From the NCBI GenBank assembly GCA_914767715.1, contig OU612065.1:9860001-9920000 (forward strand): a stretch of 60,000 nt of DNA. The letters run 5' to 3'. This DNA is from Membranipora membranacea. Lineage: Eukaryota; Bryozoa; Gymnolaemata; Cheilostomatida; Membraniporidae. Of this stretch, positions 12,801 through 23,951 are shown piece by piece. Position 1 is the first letter of the stretch; each line of letters opens with the position of its first letter. The notes beneath the pieces were generated by a model. The model saw only the letters and a list, made by a program, of their open reading frames with translations. It was not told the origin of the DNA and ran no database searches. The translations under genes and the position numbers were made by a program.

Positions 12801-15800
12801 TCCACCCCGAGGCGTACTCTTCCATGGCCCTCCTGGTAAGTTAGCAGTCATCTTCTATTCTTATGTAAAATACATGTATGCTGTTTACAATGTGGAGCTT
12901 AGTTGTATTTCACAAACAATTGGAAGCACATGATAATATGACAATTACACTTTCCAATCAATGAGATCAAACATCCAATGTAAAATGCTATAATGTAAAG
13001 AGCTATCGAATATCAGAAATATGCCAGTTATGGAGTTGTCCCCTTTTGTAACAACATGTATTTGGGAGGATAACCCCCCTTTCCACCATTAAAATATTTA
13101 TTTTTCACACCTTCATCACTCACCATGCTTGAATCGTTGATTCCAGGTACTGGTAAGACACTAGTGGCCAGAGCTTTAGCTAATGAATGTAGTACAGGAG
13201 AGAAGAAGGTGTCTTTCTTTATGAGAAAAGGAGCGGATTGCCTGAGTAAATGGGTAGGGGAGTCAGAGAGGCAACTAAGGTTACTCTTTGATCAGGTTTG
13301 TAATATATTGCAGCTGATACCGTAGAATTTGACTTTCGCTTAATGAGACAGCACTCAATTAAACCTAACTTTTTGAACAACACTGATTTTTGTAGTTTGT
13401 GGACCCAACCGCCAGTTCAATGGCTACATTTTGACTTACATATTCTATCTTTTGCAGGCATATCAGGTGCGACCTTCGATCATATTCTTTGATGAGATTG
13501 ATGGCCTGGCTCCTGTTAGATCCTCAAGACAGGACCAAATACATTCTAGCATTGTTTCCACATTACTGGCACTGATGGATGGATTAGATAGCAGAGGGGA
13601 GGTGGTTGTAATTGGTGCTACAAACAGGATTGACTCCATAGATCCTGCCCTCCGACGTCCGGGACGCTTTGACAGAGAATTTCTTTTCAATCTACCTCCA
13701 GTTGAGGTGAGCATTTCAATCTAAACCCTAGCAGTCTGTCTTGGGTGTAAGACCTTATCATTGTGATTTGTCTTTAGAAAAAACACATGTTGTCATTTCT
13801 TTGTACATAATATCTTGGTATACACTAACGACAACAGCCATGCTATATCTGGTTCAGCTGATATTTGTCTCTAAGTTGTAAATGTAAAGGTTGTTATGTA
13901 GGGTTCGTTATGAATGTTTTCCTATTTTAGGCCCGAGCTGACATATTGAAAATCCAAACTAAAGAGTGGAACCCAAAGCTGCTAGATAGTTTCGTCCATG
14001 AAGTCGCCTCCAAATGCAATGGTATGTGTCATCTCATACAAGGTGTATGGGTGTATGTTGTTTTATTCCATAATTGTGGTTTTAGGAGTTTTGCCGTTTT
14101 GATTTTGCGAAACTGGAAAAATATGATGTATTTGATTTATAGGGAGAGAATAGGGAGAGATTGTTTTAGGTGTTTCGGATGTGATTTGGTCAAAGAGGAA
14201 TCAAAGTGCAAATGGCTGCATATTGTAATCCCTTCTGGTAGCTTCTCTTTGTGGGATTTGTGTATTGTTACTGTTTGTTACTTGTAGGTTACTGTGGTGC
14301 TGATATGAAGGCTCTATGTACTGAAGCTGCACTACATGCTCTTAGACGTAGATATCCCCAGATATATACATCTAATGATAAACTACAGCTTGACGTCACT
14401 AGTATCGATATTAACGCCGGAGACTTTCATTATGCAATGAGCAAAATTGTACCTGCTGGTGAATATGTTTCATAAGTTCTCATGCTTGCGTTTATATTGA
14501 GCACCCTGTCCAATGAATGATGAAATAATATAGTAAATGAATGAAACTTACCTTTTGAAAACCTAACATTATCAATAATTTGTGATTTGAATGGATCTGC
14601 CTCTTTTCATCTCTGATATGATGAAGTAGAGATAATATACTTGTACTTGGTTTCGTGGTTTACATGTGAATAAAAAAGCAAACTCACTTCTCTGTTTTTA
14701 GGACAAAGAGCTGTATCTTCACCAGGAAGACCTCTATCTGTTATTATACAGCCTCTACTGAAGAGACAGCTCAAGTTACTATCCAGTGTGCTCAGCTCAA
14801 CCTTCCCTTACTTACCTGATATCTCTAAAAGTGCACAAAGCCAGTCGACTTGTGAGTACCGTCGTCTGCTTCTAGTTAAAAATTAGAAAGTATTCTGTCA
14901 TCTTTTCGCATTTCCAACTCTATGTTCTTCTATAGCTATATCTTCTGTAGCTAGTGCTTGGTCTTGAGTAAACACCACCGTTTGATGCCTGTTGTCAAGA
15001 TACTTATGTCTTTTTCAATGGCTGTGTACATAAATTGATTAAACATTCTACTTCTACTACATTCTACTACCATTATCTTCATGTCATTGTACATGAATGT
15101 ATATATGTGTGTGTGCCTTCCTTCCAGCCTCATCAATGATGGCCAGTCTTCTTGACGCTGTCGATGATGACTCAAACTCAGCACCTGTTGTTGAATGGAC
15201 CAAATCTACAAAAAGAAAATCAAAACAAGCTCAGGCTGATTTCACAGGACCATTTCTCAACTTAAACATGTGAGTGAATTGCATTCCCTACGTGTAGAAA
15301 ATGGGCTACCTAGCTATGAGTTTTCAAACTTTAATGTTGGGCAATTTTATCAATCGAATTGAACGTAAGCTACAGCATATAACGCTCTGAGCAATCCATA
15401 TTATTATTTTTCGGTTTTATAGATCAGCCTACAGTCGACCTATCGTGAGTAGACCTAGGTTACTTCTATACGGAGACCCTGCCTATGGACACAGCACACA
15501 CCTCGCTCCAGCTCTGCTACATGCGTTAGAGAAGCTCCCTGTTCACTTATTAGACCTACCTACACTGTATGCTAACAGTGCCAGAACGCCTGAGGAATCC
15601 TGCTCTCAAGTAGGTCCCATCGTGTTTCATGATCAGTTCTAGTTGTTAAATTTGCTTTTCCTTTCTATTTTGTTAGTCAAAGCAAGTGGTGTCATCTTCA
15701 TATATCTATTGATCAGGATATGTACCTCATTTAGTTTCCGAGTAATGATCTTAATCCTCTCAAGACCTCAATATTATACCATAGATATATCCATGTTGAC

Positions 15801-18800
15801 AGGTTTTCCGAGAAGCTCGTAGAAGCACACCCAGTGTTATATACATACCACACATTGACAGCTGGTGGCAGGTTCTCTCTGACACTATGAGAGCTACTTT
15901 TCTCATGATGTTGTCTGATCAAGACCCACTCATGTCTATTTTATTGCTGGCTACCGCTGACAGGCCAGCCACTCTACTTCCCTTAGAGGTATCAAACTTC
16001 TTGAGCTAACATGAACATTGAAAGGGTTTATTTCATCAATCGCTTCCACTACCCAGTGTAGTAGGAAGCCACACATGATCATGCTGCAGCATGATTGAAG
16101 AGTCTTCTAAGCCTTATTTTAAAACCAGACTGATGAACTACAATCAATACTGAAATGCTGAATTCCGAATGCTGAATTGGTGATGAAAATTTGTTTTTTG
16201 GACTGGTTTTCTAATATACTTATTTAATATTACAGATAAGACACCTGTTTTCACTCCATACCAGTGAACAGTACCAGGTTACTAAGCCTCAGACCCCAGA
16301 GATAAGAGAGTTCTTTGAGGATCTCATCATGAAGCAGAGCTGTGTGCCTCCTCCAACTAGAAAACAAGCTGGTATGTCCAGCTCTGTTGCTATTATTTGC
16401 AGGTTGTCCACGTTGTTTTTGGTGTGGGAGTAGTATTAGATCACCCCTCTCAAATTAAGAAAAGGGTACCCATTGTATTAACGCATACATGGTCGCCTGC
16501 TACTTTGACAAAAAGATAGAATGATTAGCAGCTGCAACCTCAGCTCAGCTACCTTGTATCCATTTCATAAACTTGAATTGATGTTATTCCCCAGTTGTTG
16601 AAGGTATCAAATAAATATAAATTTTCTAGCTCGAAATCTGCTGGAGGTGTTACCTAAGGCCAATGTGACAAACAAAACAGCTGAGCTGACTGAGATTGAG
16701 GAGAAATCACTATGGAAGCAAGAGGAAGCTGTACTAAGAGAACTTCGACTATTCCTGCGTGATATGCTCAATAAGCTTGCCAGAGACAGAAAGTTCAACA
16801 TTTTTGCCAAACCAGTTGACAATGAAGAGGTATTTTTTTAATTGTGACTTGGATTGAATCTACCATCTCTACTGATTAATACAGCATTGATATGAATTTA
16901 TAGATCAGTGGTAAACACATAGCATGTCTATTTGTGGAGACATACCATCAGCATGAAACTTTGCGTCAGGATCTGGATAAAGCCAAAAATCTGGCAGCCT
17001 TTAGGTTACGCATTGATCGATGTCAGAGTAACAACCTTCAAAAATTCAGGCAAGCTGCTTGACAAAAGTTTACAAGGGGCAGCTGTATTAAGATTCTGAA
17101 CTTTTGGATCAATTAAGGATAAAAGATGCGGTTCAGCAACCATACATAAATAGCCATATGCTTTTTCATGGTCAGATATGGTCCCCTCATCCATATAATA
17201 TATCAGTGTTCACAGGTTTGTATATACACGTCAGATCTTACAGAGTTATCATCTCATGTCTAATTTCAGGTACCTGACTACTATGAGATAATCAAAGCAC
17301 CTATGGATCTTCTGACAATGATGTCAAAGATTGATTTACACAAATATCAAACATGTAAAGAATTCCTAGATGATATTGACCTGATCTGCGCTAATGCTCT
17401 GGAATACAACCCAGCTGACTCAATAGCAGGTTTGGCTCGTAATATACATATTAATGTAAACTAAAAATATTTTTCAACACAGATTTAGATGGAAAGTGAC
17501 TTAGCTCTCACCGATCCAGGCAGCATCAACCCTATCTTGCTCTGTGCAGCACGTCAATCATGTATGATCATTTTTTAGGAAGGATTTCTGTGTTAATTTG
17601 ACTATGTTGGTGGTAATTGATCAGGAATGCTCAATGGCCCACTTTGAATGTTCAAAAACAATAAGTATTACCGTCTTCTAAATTATAAAGTCATATAATT
17701 CAGATGCCAGACACACATAACTACAAGTATATTTGTAGGTCGAGCCATCAGGCACAGGGCTTGTGCACTGAAGGACATGGCTCACGCTCTAATAGAGGCC
17801 GAGCTGGATGAAGAATTTGAGAAGCAGTGTAAAGATATCCTCGAATCACGTCAAAACCGAGGTTAGCTGATGAGTGGTCAGGATGTCAATAAAAATCGCG
17901 GCAATTCTTTTTGATATCATATAATCCAAGTTAAATAATCACAATTTCACAAGTATACTGTCATCATAAACATATGCAATGAGACTCTTTTTTTTCTGCT
18001 AGGAAAAAGTCCATCAAAGTCGGCGCCAAACTATTATCACACTAAGCCTGCTGACGGGAAGGGGCCAGCCGTAGGACTACCCGTCAGGTTTAGTCGACGG
18101 TTGAGACATGAGGATGCAGAGGAGTCACTACTAGCTCTGGAGACGAAACAGCTGCTGGATCAGGCCCAACCATTCTCTGACGCGCTGTAATTATTGTTAT
18201 ACCAGTTTGTACCTGTCGTGTACCCTCATGTCTGCCTTACTGTAATTGATTACATTTACATATATCAATTTCTGGTAAGATAAAATATCAAGCTGTTGTA
18301 CGATGTTGGCGAGCATAGATTTTTTAGGTGACAATATTCTCTTCCTGTTCTTGGCAGGAAAGAGATAAGTAGACCAGTAAGACATAACCGTGTGTCACAC
18401 GACATAACTCAAGATGACCATCCCAGTCCGCTAAAGAAAAAGAGGAGGAAAAGAAGTCGGTGGTCACAAGGACAAGCACAAGTACCTAACAAGAGGAGGC
18501 AGCAACCGCCCAGTATGAATGAAGACATGCAGGTTAATAGCATATACAACAATCACCTTATTGAGATCAGGACAAACACATAGTGACATTTGATCTTGCA
18601 TGGTTTTCCCATGTAAGTGTGAAATTAATTCACCGGCAGTAGTACCTTTTTCCTGTATTACTCATGGTTTAATATCATATATCCACTCATGGTTGTATAG
18701 CTGGGGGACGGGACCTGGAATGACAAATGAGCTTAGCTGTGTATAACTATAATTTCTTAACTAAATATTATTTCGTATGTAGAGCGAGGATGAAGAAGAA

Positions 18801-20388
18801 GCAGTAGTTGAAGATGGGCCTACGGAGGATAAGCTCCACACACAGGAGCACAGTGAGAATCAGAGTCAACCAGAATTACCCGCCGAAGAATTACCTGCTA
18901 AAGAGTCACCTGTTGATAAATCACCTGCAGAGGAATCACTTACAAAAGAATTACCTGTTGGAGATGTCAACCAGGCCAAGCTAGACCTGACTGACAAGTT
19001 TGCTAACTGTGTGGACAAAACACCCGACACAGAACCGGCGACTAACGGAGAAAATGAGTGTGTAGCAGAAGATTTGGTTGAGGAAATGGATGACAAGCCG
19101 GCGGACACAGGCAGCCATGAGAAACAAAATGGAGATTGTGAATCAAGTCCGGCATCCGATACAAATCAGAAAGACAGTGCTTATGCTTCCTTGTTTCAGC
19201 ATGATACTCATAACAATGCTGATCAAATAGATCCTCAGACTGCTGATCAAATGGACACCGAAGAGACTGAAGGTGAAAGAACCTCTGACTGTCAAGAGAG
19301 CAAAAATATCACAGACACAAACCAAACAGCCTCTGTTGATACTCACAATGGAAACTTAACTGAAAGTACATCACACAAGACCGGGACTGACACAAGTGCT
19401 ATGAATTCAGAAGTCAACACAGCAGGTCCCAAGTTTGAGATGCTGACTAGTCCAGAGAAAAGACTGGGGTCAAAATCAGCTGATGCACCACAGTCGCCAT
19501 ACATACATGAGAAAGTATTGGGTGAGTTTACCAGGTCATAGAAATTAATTTGTTTTTATTCCTGTTTTTAGGACAGCACTACATGCCGAAATTGTTGTCT
19601 TCGTTTTGATATTTTGCGCGTCCACTTATCTATGGCTCTAAAACTAATTAAAGTTTATGTGTAAATTATAAAACGATCAATAATACTTTCAACTCGATTA
19701 TGATTATTTTTGAGCCAGGCCGCTAAATTAAAATGTTTGAATTGTGTAGATGATCTGATTTGATATACCAAGGACATGCATTATTACTGTTGCTTTTACC
19801 CAGAAATAGAGCCAAATTCAACCAAGAGGAAGACACGCTCTATGACACAGGACCCACATTCAGCTAAGTGTATGGAGATAATAGAAGCCCCATTACCTGC
19901 ATTCTACATAGACACGGATAAACTTCCCGCTCTACTAGATAAAGCTGTGCATGTCGGGTGTTTATGCAATCTTACTGAACTAGAGAAGTTATATAGTCTC
20001 ATCGCTCAAAAGATCTATCATCACCGAACAGCGTACAATAGGACAGTGATGATACAGGTACTGCCTCACATTTTTTTAGCACAATTAAAGCCCAACTAGG
20101 GTTAAATTTAGCCACCAAATATATTTTGAATATTATTTTTTAAATGTGTGACTTCCGCTCATGTAGATCACTGATTTGATGACCGCTCTATACTTAGTTA
20201 ATATCCATATTATGTATGATCCTAATTTATAAATCACAAACGCAATTATACAATCATTCAAGGACAGAATTATTCTAGAGCAACTGTCATCACCATACCA
20301 TAGAAAGGCACAAATCATGATGTTACACAATACGCAACTCTTTTTTTTTCAGGAGATAGAAGATGTGCTGGATAGCTTCAATCAATAA
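9834..20388 (+). CDS. ATAD2: ATAD2-type AAA+ ATPase with bromodomain, complete, 26 exons, 1561 aa
   Basis: A chromatin reader and ATPase of the ATAD2/Yta7 family that binds acetylated histones. Exons: 9834-10196, 10385-10443, 10592-10760, 10985-11167, 11346-11436, 11629-11731, 11938-12072, 12465-12573, 12694-12835, 13147-13295, 13458-13706, 13931-14021, 14288-14458, 14702-14851, 15128-15269, 15423-15609, 15803-15988, 16236-16371, 16630-16829, 17270-17429, 17739-17861, 18003-18186, 18358-18532, 18783-19521, 19804-20057, 20353-20388; all phases agree. N-terminus is basic and acidic, with the family motif YNLRQ. AAA1 (from about residue 405) has Walker A GPPGTGKT (split by the intron after 12835), Walker [10 protein letters not shown] (about 509-516), and [13 protein letters not shown]2 has a degenerate P-loop GDPAYGHST. 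The bromodomain (about 960-1110) keeps the acetyl-lysine Asn in ALEYNPA (about 1052). A long acidic insert (exon 24) precedes a conserved C-terminal domain. Start: first ATG (9834), [12 protein letters not shown]. The two vertebrate paralogues ATAD2 and ATAD2B cannot be told apart here. Confidence 0.95.
18783..19521 (+). other. ATAD2 exon 24: 246-codon acidic low-complexity exon
   Basis: This single exon codes for E/D/T/S/N-rich sequence with loose short repeats of the [21 protein letters not shown] kind at its start and many D-T-N-Q runs. It sits between the basic [10 protein letters not shown] segment (18358-18532) and the conserved last domain (19804 on). No fold is expected; it is probably a flexible linker. 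Confidence 0.8.
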
Positions 20389-20762
20389 AAACTCTGTATG
20401 CTCTCCATGTAGAGTAGACATTGCAATATGCAGGCTCAATGTAATACTAGGCCAGTATTGTACAACTCAGCTCATGATTCCAGAACTTGTTTCAATGTTT
20501 TTATCTTACTTTGTAATTGTTGTGGAGCTTCATTGGGAAAGGTCTTCACTCGTAGGAAGACCATTGACTATTATTGCTCTATTTGTGTTCTTTCAAGACA
20601 TTTGTTCAATATTTTGATGAAATAATGTTCAAATTGCTCAACTAAGGCGCAACTTTTTTTTATTCTTTAAAATACATTATTTGTCAATATTGTATACATT
20701 CACCTCGGAAATCAATCCTTTTTTGAGGAATAAAAATCTACCGATACAAAAACTCTTCAAAC
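20389..20762. other. Convergent 3' region between ATAD2 and ZCCHC4 genes
   Basis: The two stop codons are 374 bp apart. On the plus strand a polyadenylation hexamer AATAAA lies at 20729-20734 (another overlaps the ATAD2 stop at 20384). On the minus strand AATAAA reads from 20664 to 20659. If both of the outer signals are used, the two 3' UTRs overlap by about 70 bases plus tails. No coding sequence seen. Confidence 0.45.
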
Positions 20763-23700
20763 TCATTTCTTTTGCTTCTTATTTCTTCTGACATTTTGTT
20801 TCATCTGAGTTGAAGGATGGGGATGATTTCTTTTCCTAGGTCCCCGGCTTTTAGAACTATGCAGCTTGGCCTCCTTCTCTGTAACTACAAGATCAACATG
20901 ATGTGTTACAATTGCCCACAAATTGATCATTGATTCTATGCAATATCACAATTATACCAGGAACATAAATAATTTTGGGTATCAGTAGGTTTCCAGCCTT
21001 GAGAGAAGAATTATCCCATACCTGCATTCCTCAGTTTAGCCTTAACACATTTGTGATCAGGGAGTTGACATCGCTCGCACATCACACAATGTTTCCATGT
21101 TGGCTTGACACATTTCTCGCACGAGTCGCAGTGCACATAGCTTAGCCCATCCTACAAAACCAAAAAGTGTATGCAATTATTTATAAAGCTAGGCTATGCC
21201 TTATTTTCGATCACTTGGTAAAGTCAATGTTAACACATCAGTTCTTACCTTGGTTGTGCAGCTCTTGCATTTCATGCAGTGAGAATTTTCTGTGGTGCTG
21301 TATTTCTCACAAATATCGCAATACCTAAAATATACACATAAAAGAGTGAACCATATCACGGATCATAAAATCTATCATCGTAGCTTCTTTTGCAAGGAAA
21401 TGCAAGCTCAATCCCACACTCAGCATGACGCCACATGAATACACCAGTTCATTTGTAGTGCAACTAAGTAAAATATTCATTATCACTAGTCTGATCAGAT
21501 GTCGTGTTTACCTGTAGCCTTGATTTTCCGGTAGATGTAGCTGCTTCAGCGGTATATCAGTATATATTCTCGCTGGTGACCCCCTCTGTTTACCCCCAAG
21601 ACCACCACTATATCCACTGTGATTAGAATAGTTTACTTTATAGTCTGACATCTGTAGCCTCGGCATAAACTCAGCGACTTGAGACTCATTAAAGTAGGGG
21701 AAAAACAACATTGTAGAAACTAAAATAGACATCAACATAGCATATGAGGTTCACTACACTGCAAAGTTAGCAAAGACCATGTTTATGGTAGGAAAATTTT
21801 AAAATCTTGATCAGCGTTTTATCACACATTCATTGCAAATGTACAAATCCTACCTACCTACCTTCAACACTGACAGACTCGGTGATTTGTTCGATTGTTC
21901 TCTGTAATGCCTTAAGGAGCCCTCCATATGGTGGATCGACTACTATCAAAATTTTGTGTACATTTACAAAACATTTTCTAAATCTTTCCTCTTCCTCCAA
22001 CTCAAAAAAGTGATGGTTGAACATGTTGAAGTGGCCGAAGTCTTTGTAATACTGCCTCTGGAATTGAAACATGGTATCATGATTAACCTGCTGCAACCTT
22101 GAAGGAAATACAAGTATGATGTGAGACATGAGGATCCAATAATAACAAAAATACTGTTATAGCGGACTGATGTTTCTGCACAAATAGCAATGTGTGTTCA
22201 TCTCTTTAGTTTGATTGAGATCTCATTGCAGCCATGCAGTGACCTAATCATCTTACCAGCCTGACATCAATGTCAAGTAGAAAACTTTTGACAGTACTCT
22301 CATCACCTGACTGCTGTAGAGATTCGTGTATGCTGGGTGCTCCTATACAGACAACTCCATCAAAGCTGTGCGCCTTCACTGTGTCCAAGAGTAGCTCTGT
22401 CACTTCAGGTGCAAAGAAGAATTGCTGGATAAGCGAAAAGATATTCACATCAACTGTGATCATTCTCACCCTTTTATTTGCTTTACAGACTTTGTTCACA
22501 GCGGAAATAATAAAACCCATGACAGAATCCTTGATTCAGAGGCCATAGCAAGTAGATCTAAGAATCTTTTCTTATCAAATACCGTCTTGATTATCTCTTT
22601 TAAATTTGGTGTTGTACAAGAAGGCATGTGTCATTATGATGATGTTACATTAGGCTCAAAATTGGACAGCAAACTGCCTCGAATTGTCAAAATAGTATCA
22701 TTTGCACCCAACTGACCAGTGTTTGGCTTAAAACATCAAAGACATATGAAAACAGCCTTCTGTAATTCACAATTGTTATGGAGCTTCTTCGTAGCAGAGG
22801 AGAGTCATATACATACATGCTTGCTATGACTCTTTTGTTACCATATCTATACCCTAAGATCAAATTAGCATGCTGATGGTGAGGCTGGTGGGTGACTGGT
22901 GGCCGAAATACAGTCACTAAGAGTTGTTCTAATCAGGATGAGATTTTACCGTCTATCTAACCCCTTCATAAGAGAGATTGAGATCTTACAGCATTAGTCT
23001 TGTTCGACTCTTTAGGAAGGATCCAGTGGGATGGAAACTTTAAGTCCTTGGCACCTAACTCTCTGTGATGAGCTGAGTGTTTTACACCCACACATGATGC
23101 GTTTGGAAGCAACACTCCACATACTTCACAGTACTGTACTGGGGGAGATACTCTACAACAAGAACATTTGTATCACATTATACAGGAATTGTCTGGTTCA
23201 ATTTTGCCAGATTTGTCAAACTCTGAACCATTCCAACAATGTTAGAGCGTGATAGAGTTGAAATTTTCAAATTACATTATCAACAAACACTGATAGTAGA
23301 ATGGACACATAATTTACCTGTCCAAAAAATACTTGTAGTCCTTGTTACCCTCATTAGCAGTTAGATAAATCTCGTCTCTCAGCTTCTTTTTCTCAGCGCT
23401 GACTGATTTTGTATAAGGTTGATAGAACTGACAGTCCTTCCTGCCGCGGCAAGCTGAGCAGGCATAGAACTTCTCTAGTACAGACCCGTCACTGTCTGTC
23501 TGAACAAACAGCAGAGTGGGACCTAAAATATATCAGCGCATTTAACAGACACGTTCATAACTAGTTTGAAGTTTCAAACAGCTACAATCAGGCATTTGTG
23601 GCATTGAGCTCTCAAATGCTGCAAGATTACAATTGGAGCCATTTGCCGGAGACTTCAAACTAACATTATAAATGGTCATGAAAGCAAACACATTTGAAAA

Positions 23701-23951
23701 GAAGTGCACACTGTTTATCACCTTTAATTATATATTATTTGCCTAATCATTATTTTTCTTATGTATCACTTTATATTTTTTGCTGTACAACTAAATCATA
23801 AACATACATTTGCCGGAATTCATATTATGTAGCGTGCGTAGATTGTAAATCTATTAACACAACTCTCACCATGAGGACACACAGGTACATCATCAGTAGA
23901 TGTTGGTTCACAAAGGTTATAGTGTTTCTTTTTCCGTTGGTCGTACGGCAT
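20763..23951 (-). CDS. ZCCHC4: ZCCHC4-type 28S rRNA N6-adenosine methyltransferase, complete, 9 exons, 458 aa
   Basis: ZCCHC4 places m6A on 28S rRNA. Exons in transcript order: 23951-23870, 23522-23318, 23152-22990, 22424-22257, 22090-21862, 21719-21512, 21324-21249, 21151-21022, 20878-20763 (TGA); all phases agree. Start [16 protein letters not shown]. Residues about 25-62 form a GRF zinc finger (CPHGPTLLFV, then [13 protein letters not shown]). A C2H2-like finger follows ([10 protein letters not shown] with H..HH), then the methyltransferase core with FNMFNHHFF and the catalytic DPPYGG at about 258-263 (DPPF in the human enzyme), FFPYFNES, and a Cys/His-rich DHHC-like module ([39 protein letters not shown]). 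The tail is short and basic (RRNKKQKK). The CCHC zinc knuckle that gives the family its name, expected after the DHHC-like module, is absent. Human length is about 513 residues. Confidence 0.93.

Noticed and set aside
18180-18190. Apparent ATAD2 stop TAA after SDAL
   Set aside because: The TAA is part of a GTAATT donor; using it as a donor joins in phase to 18358 and on to the conserved C-terminal domain.
22687-22917. 76-codon minus-strand frame inside ZCCHC4 intron 3
   Set aside because: Exon 3 joins exon 4 directly in phase to give the conserved TNA/QFFFAPE stretch; this frame has no ZCCHC4 similarity.
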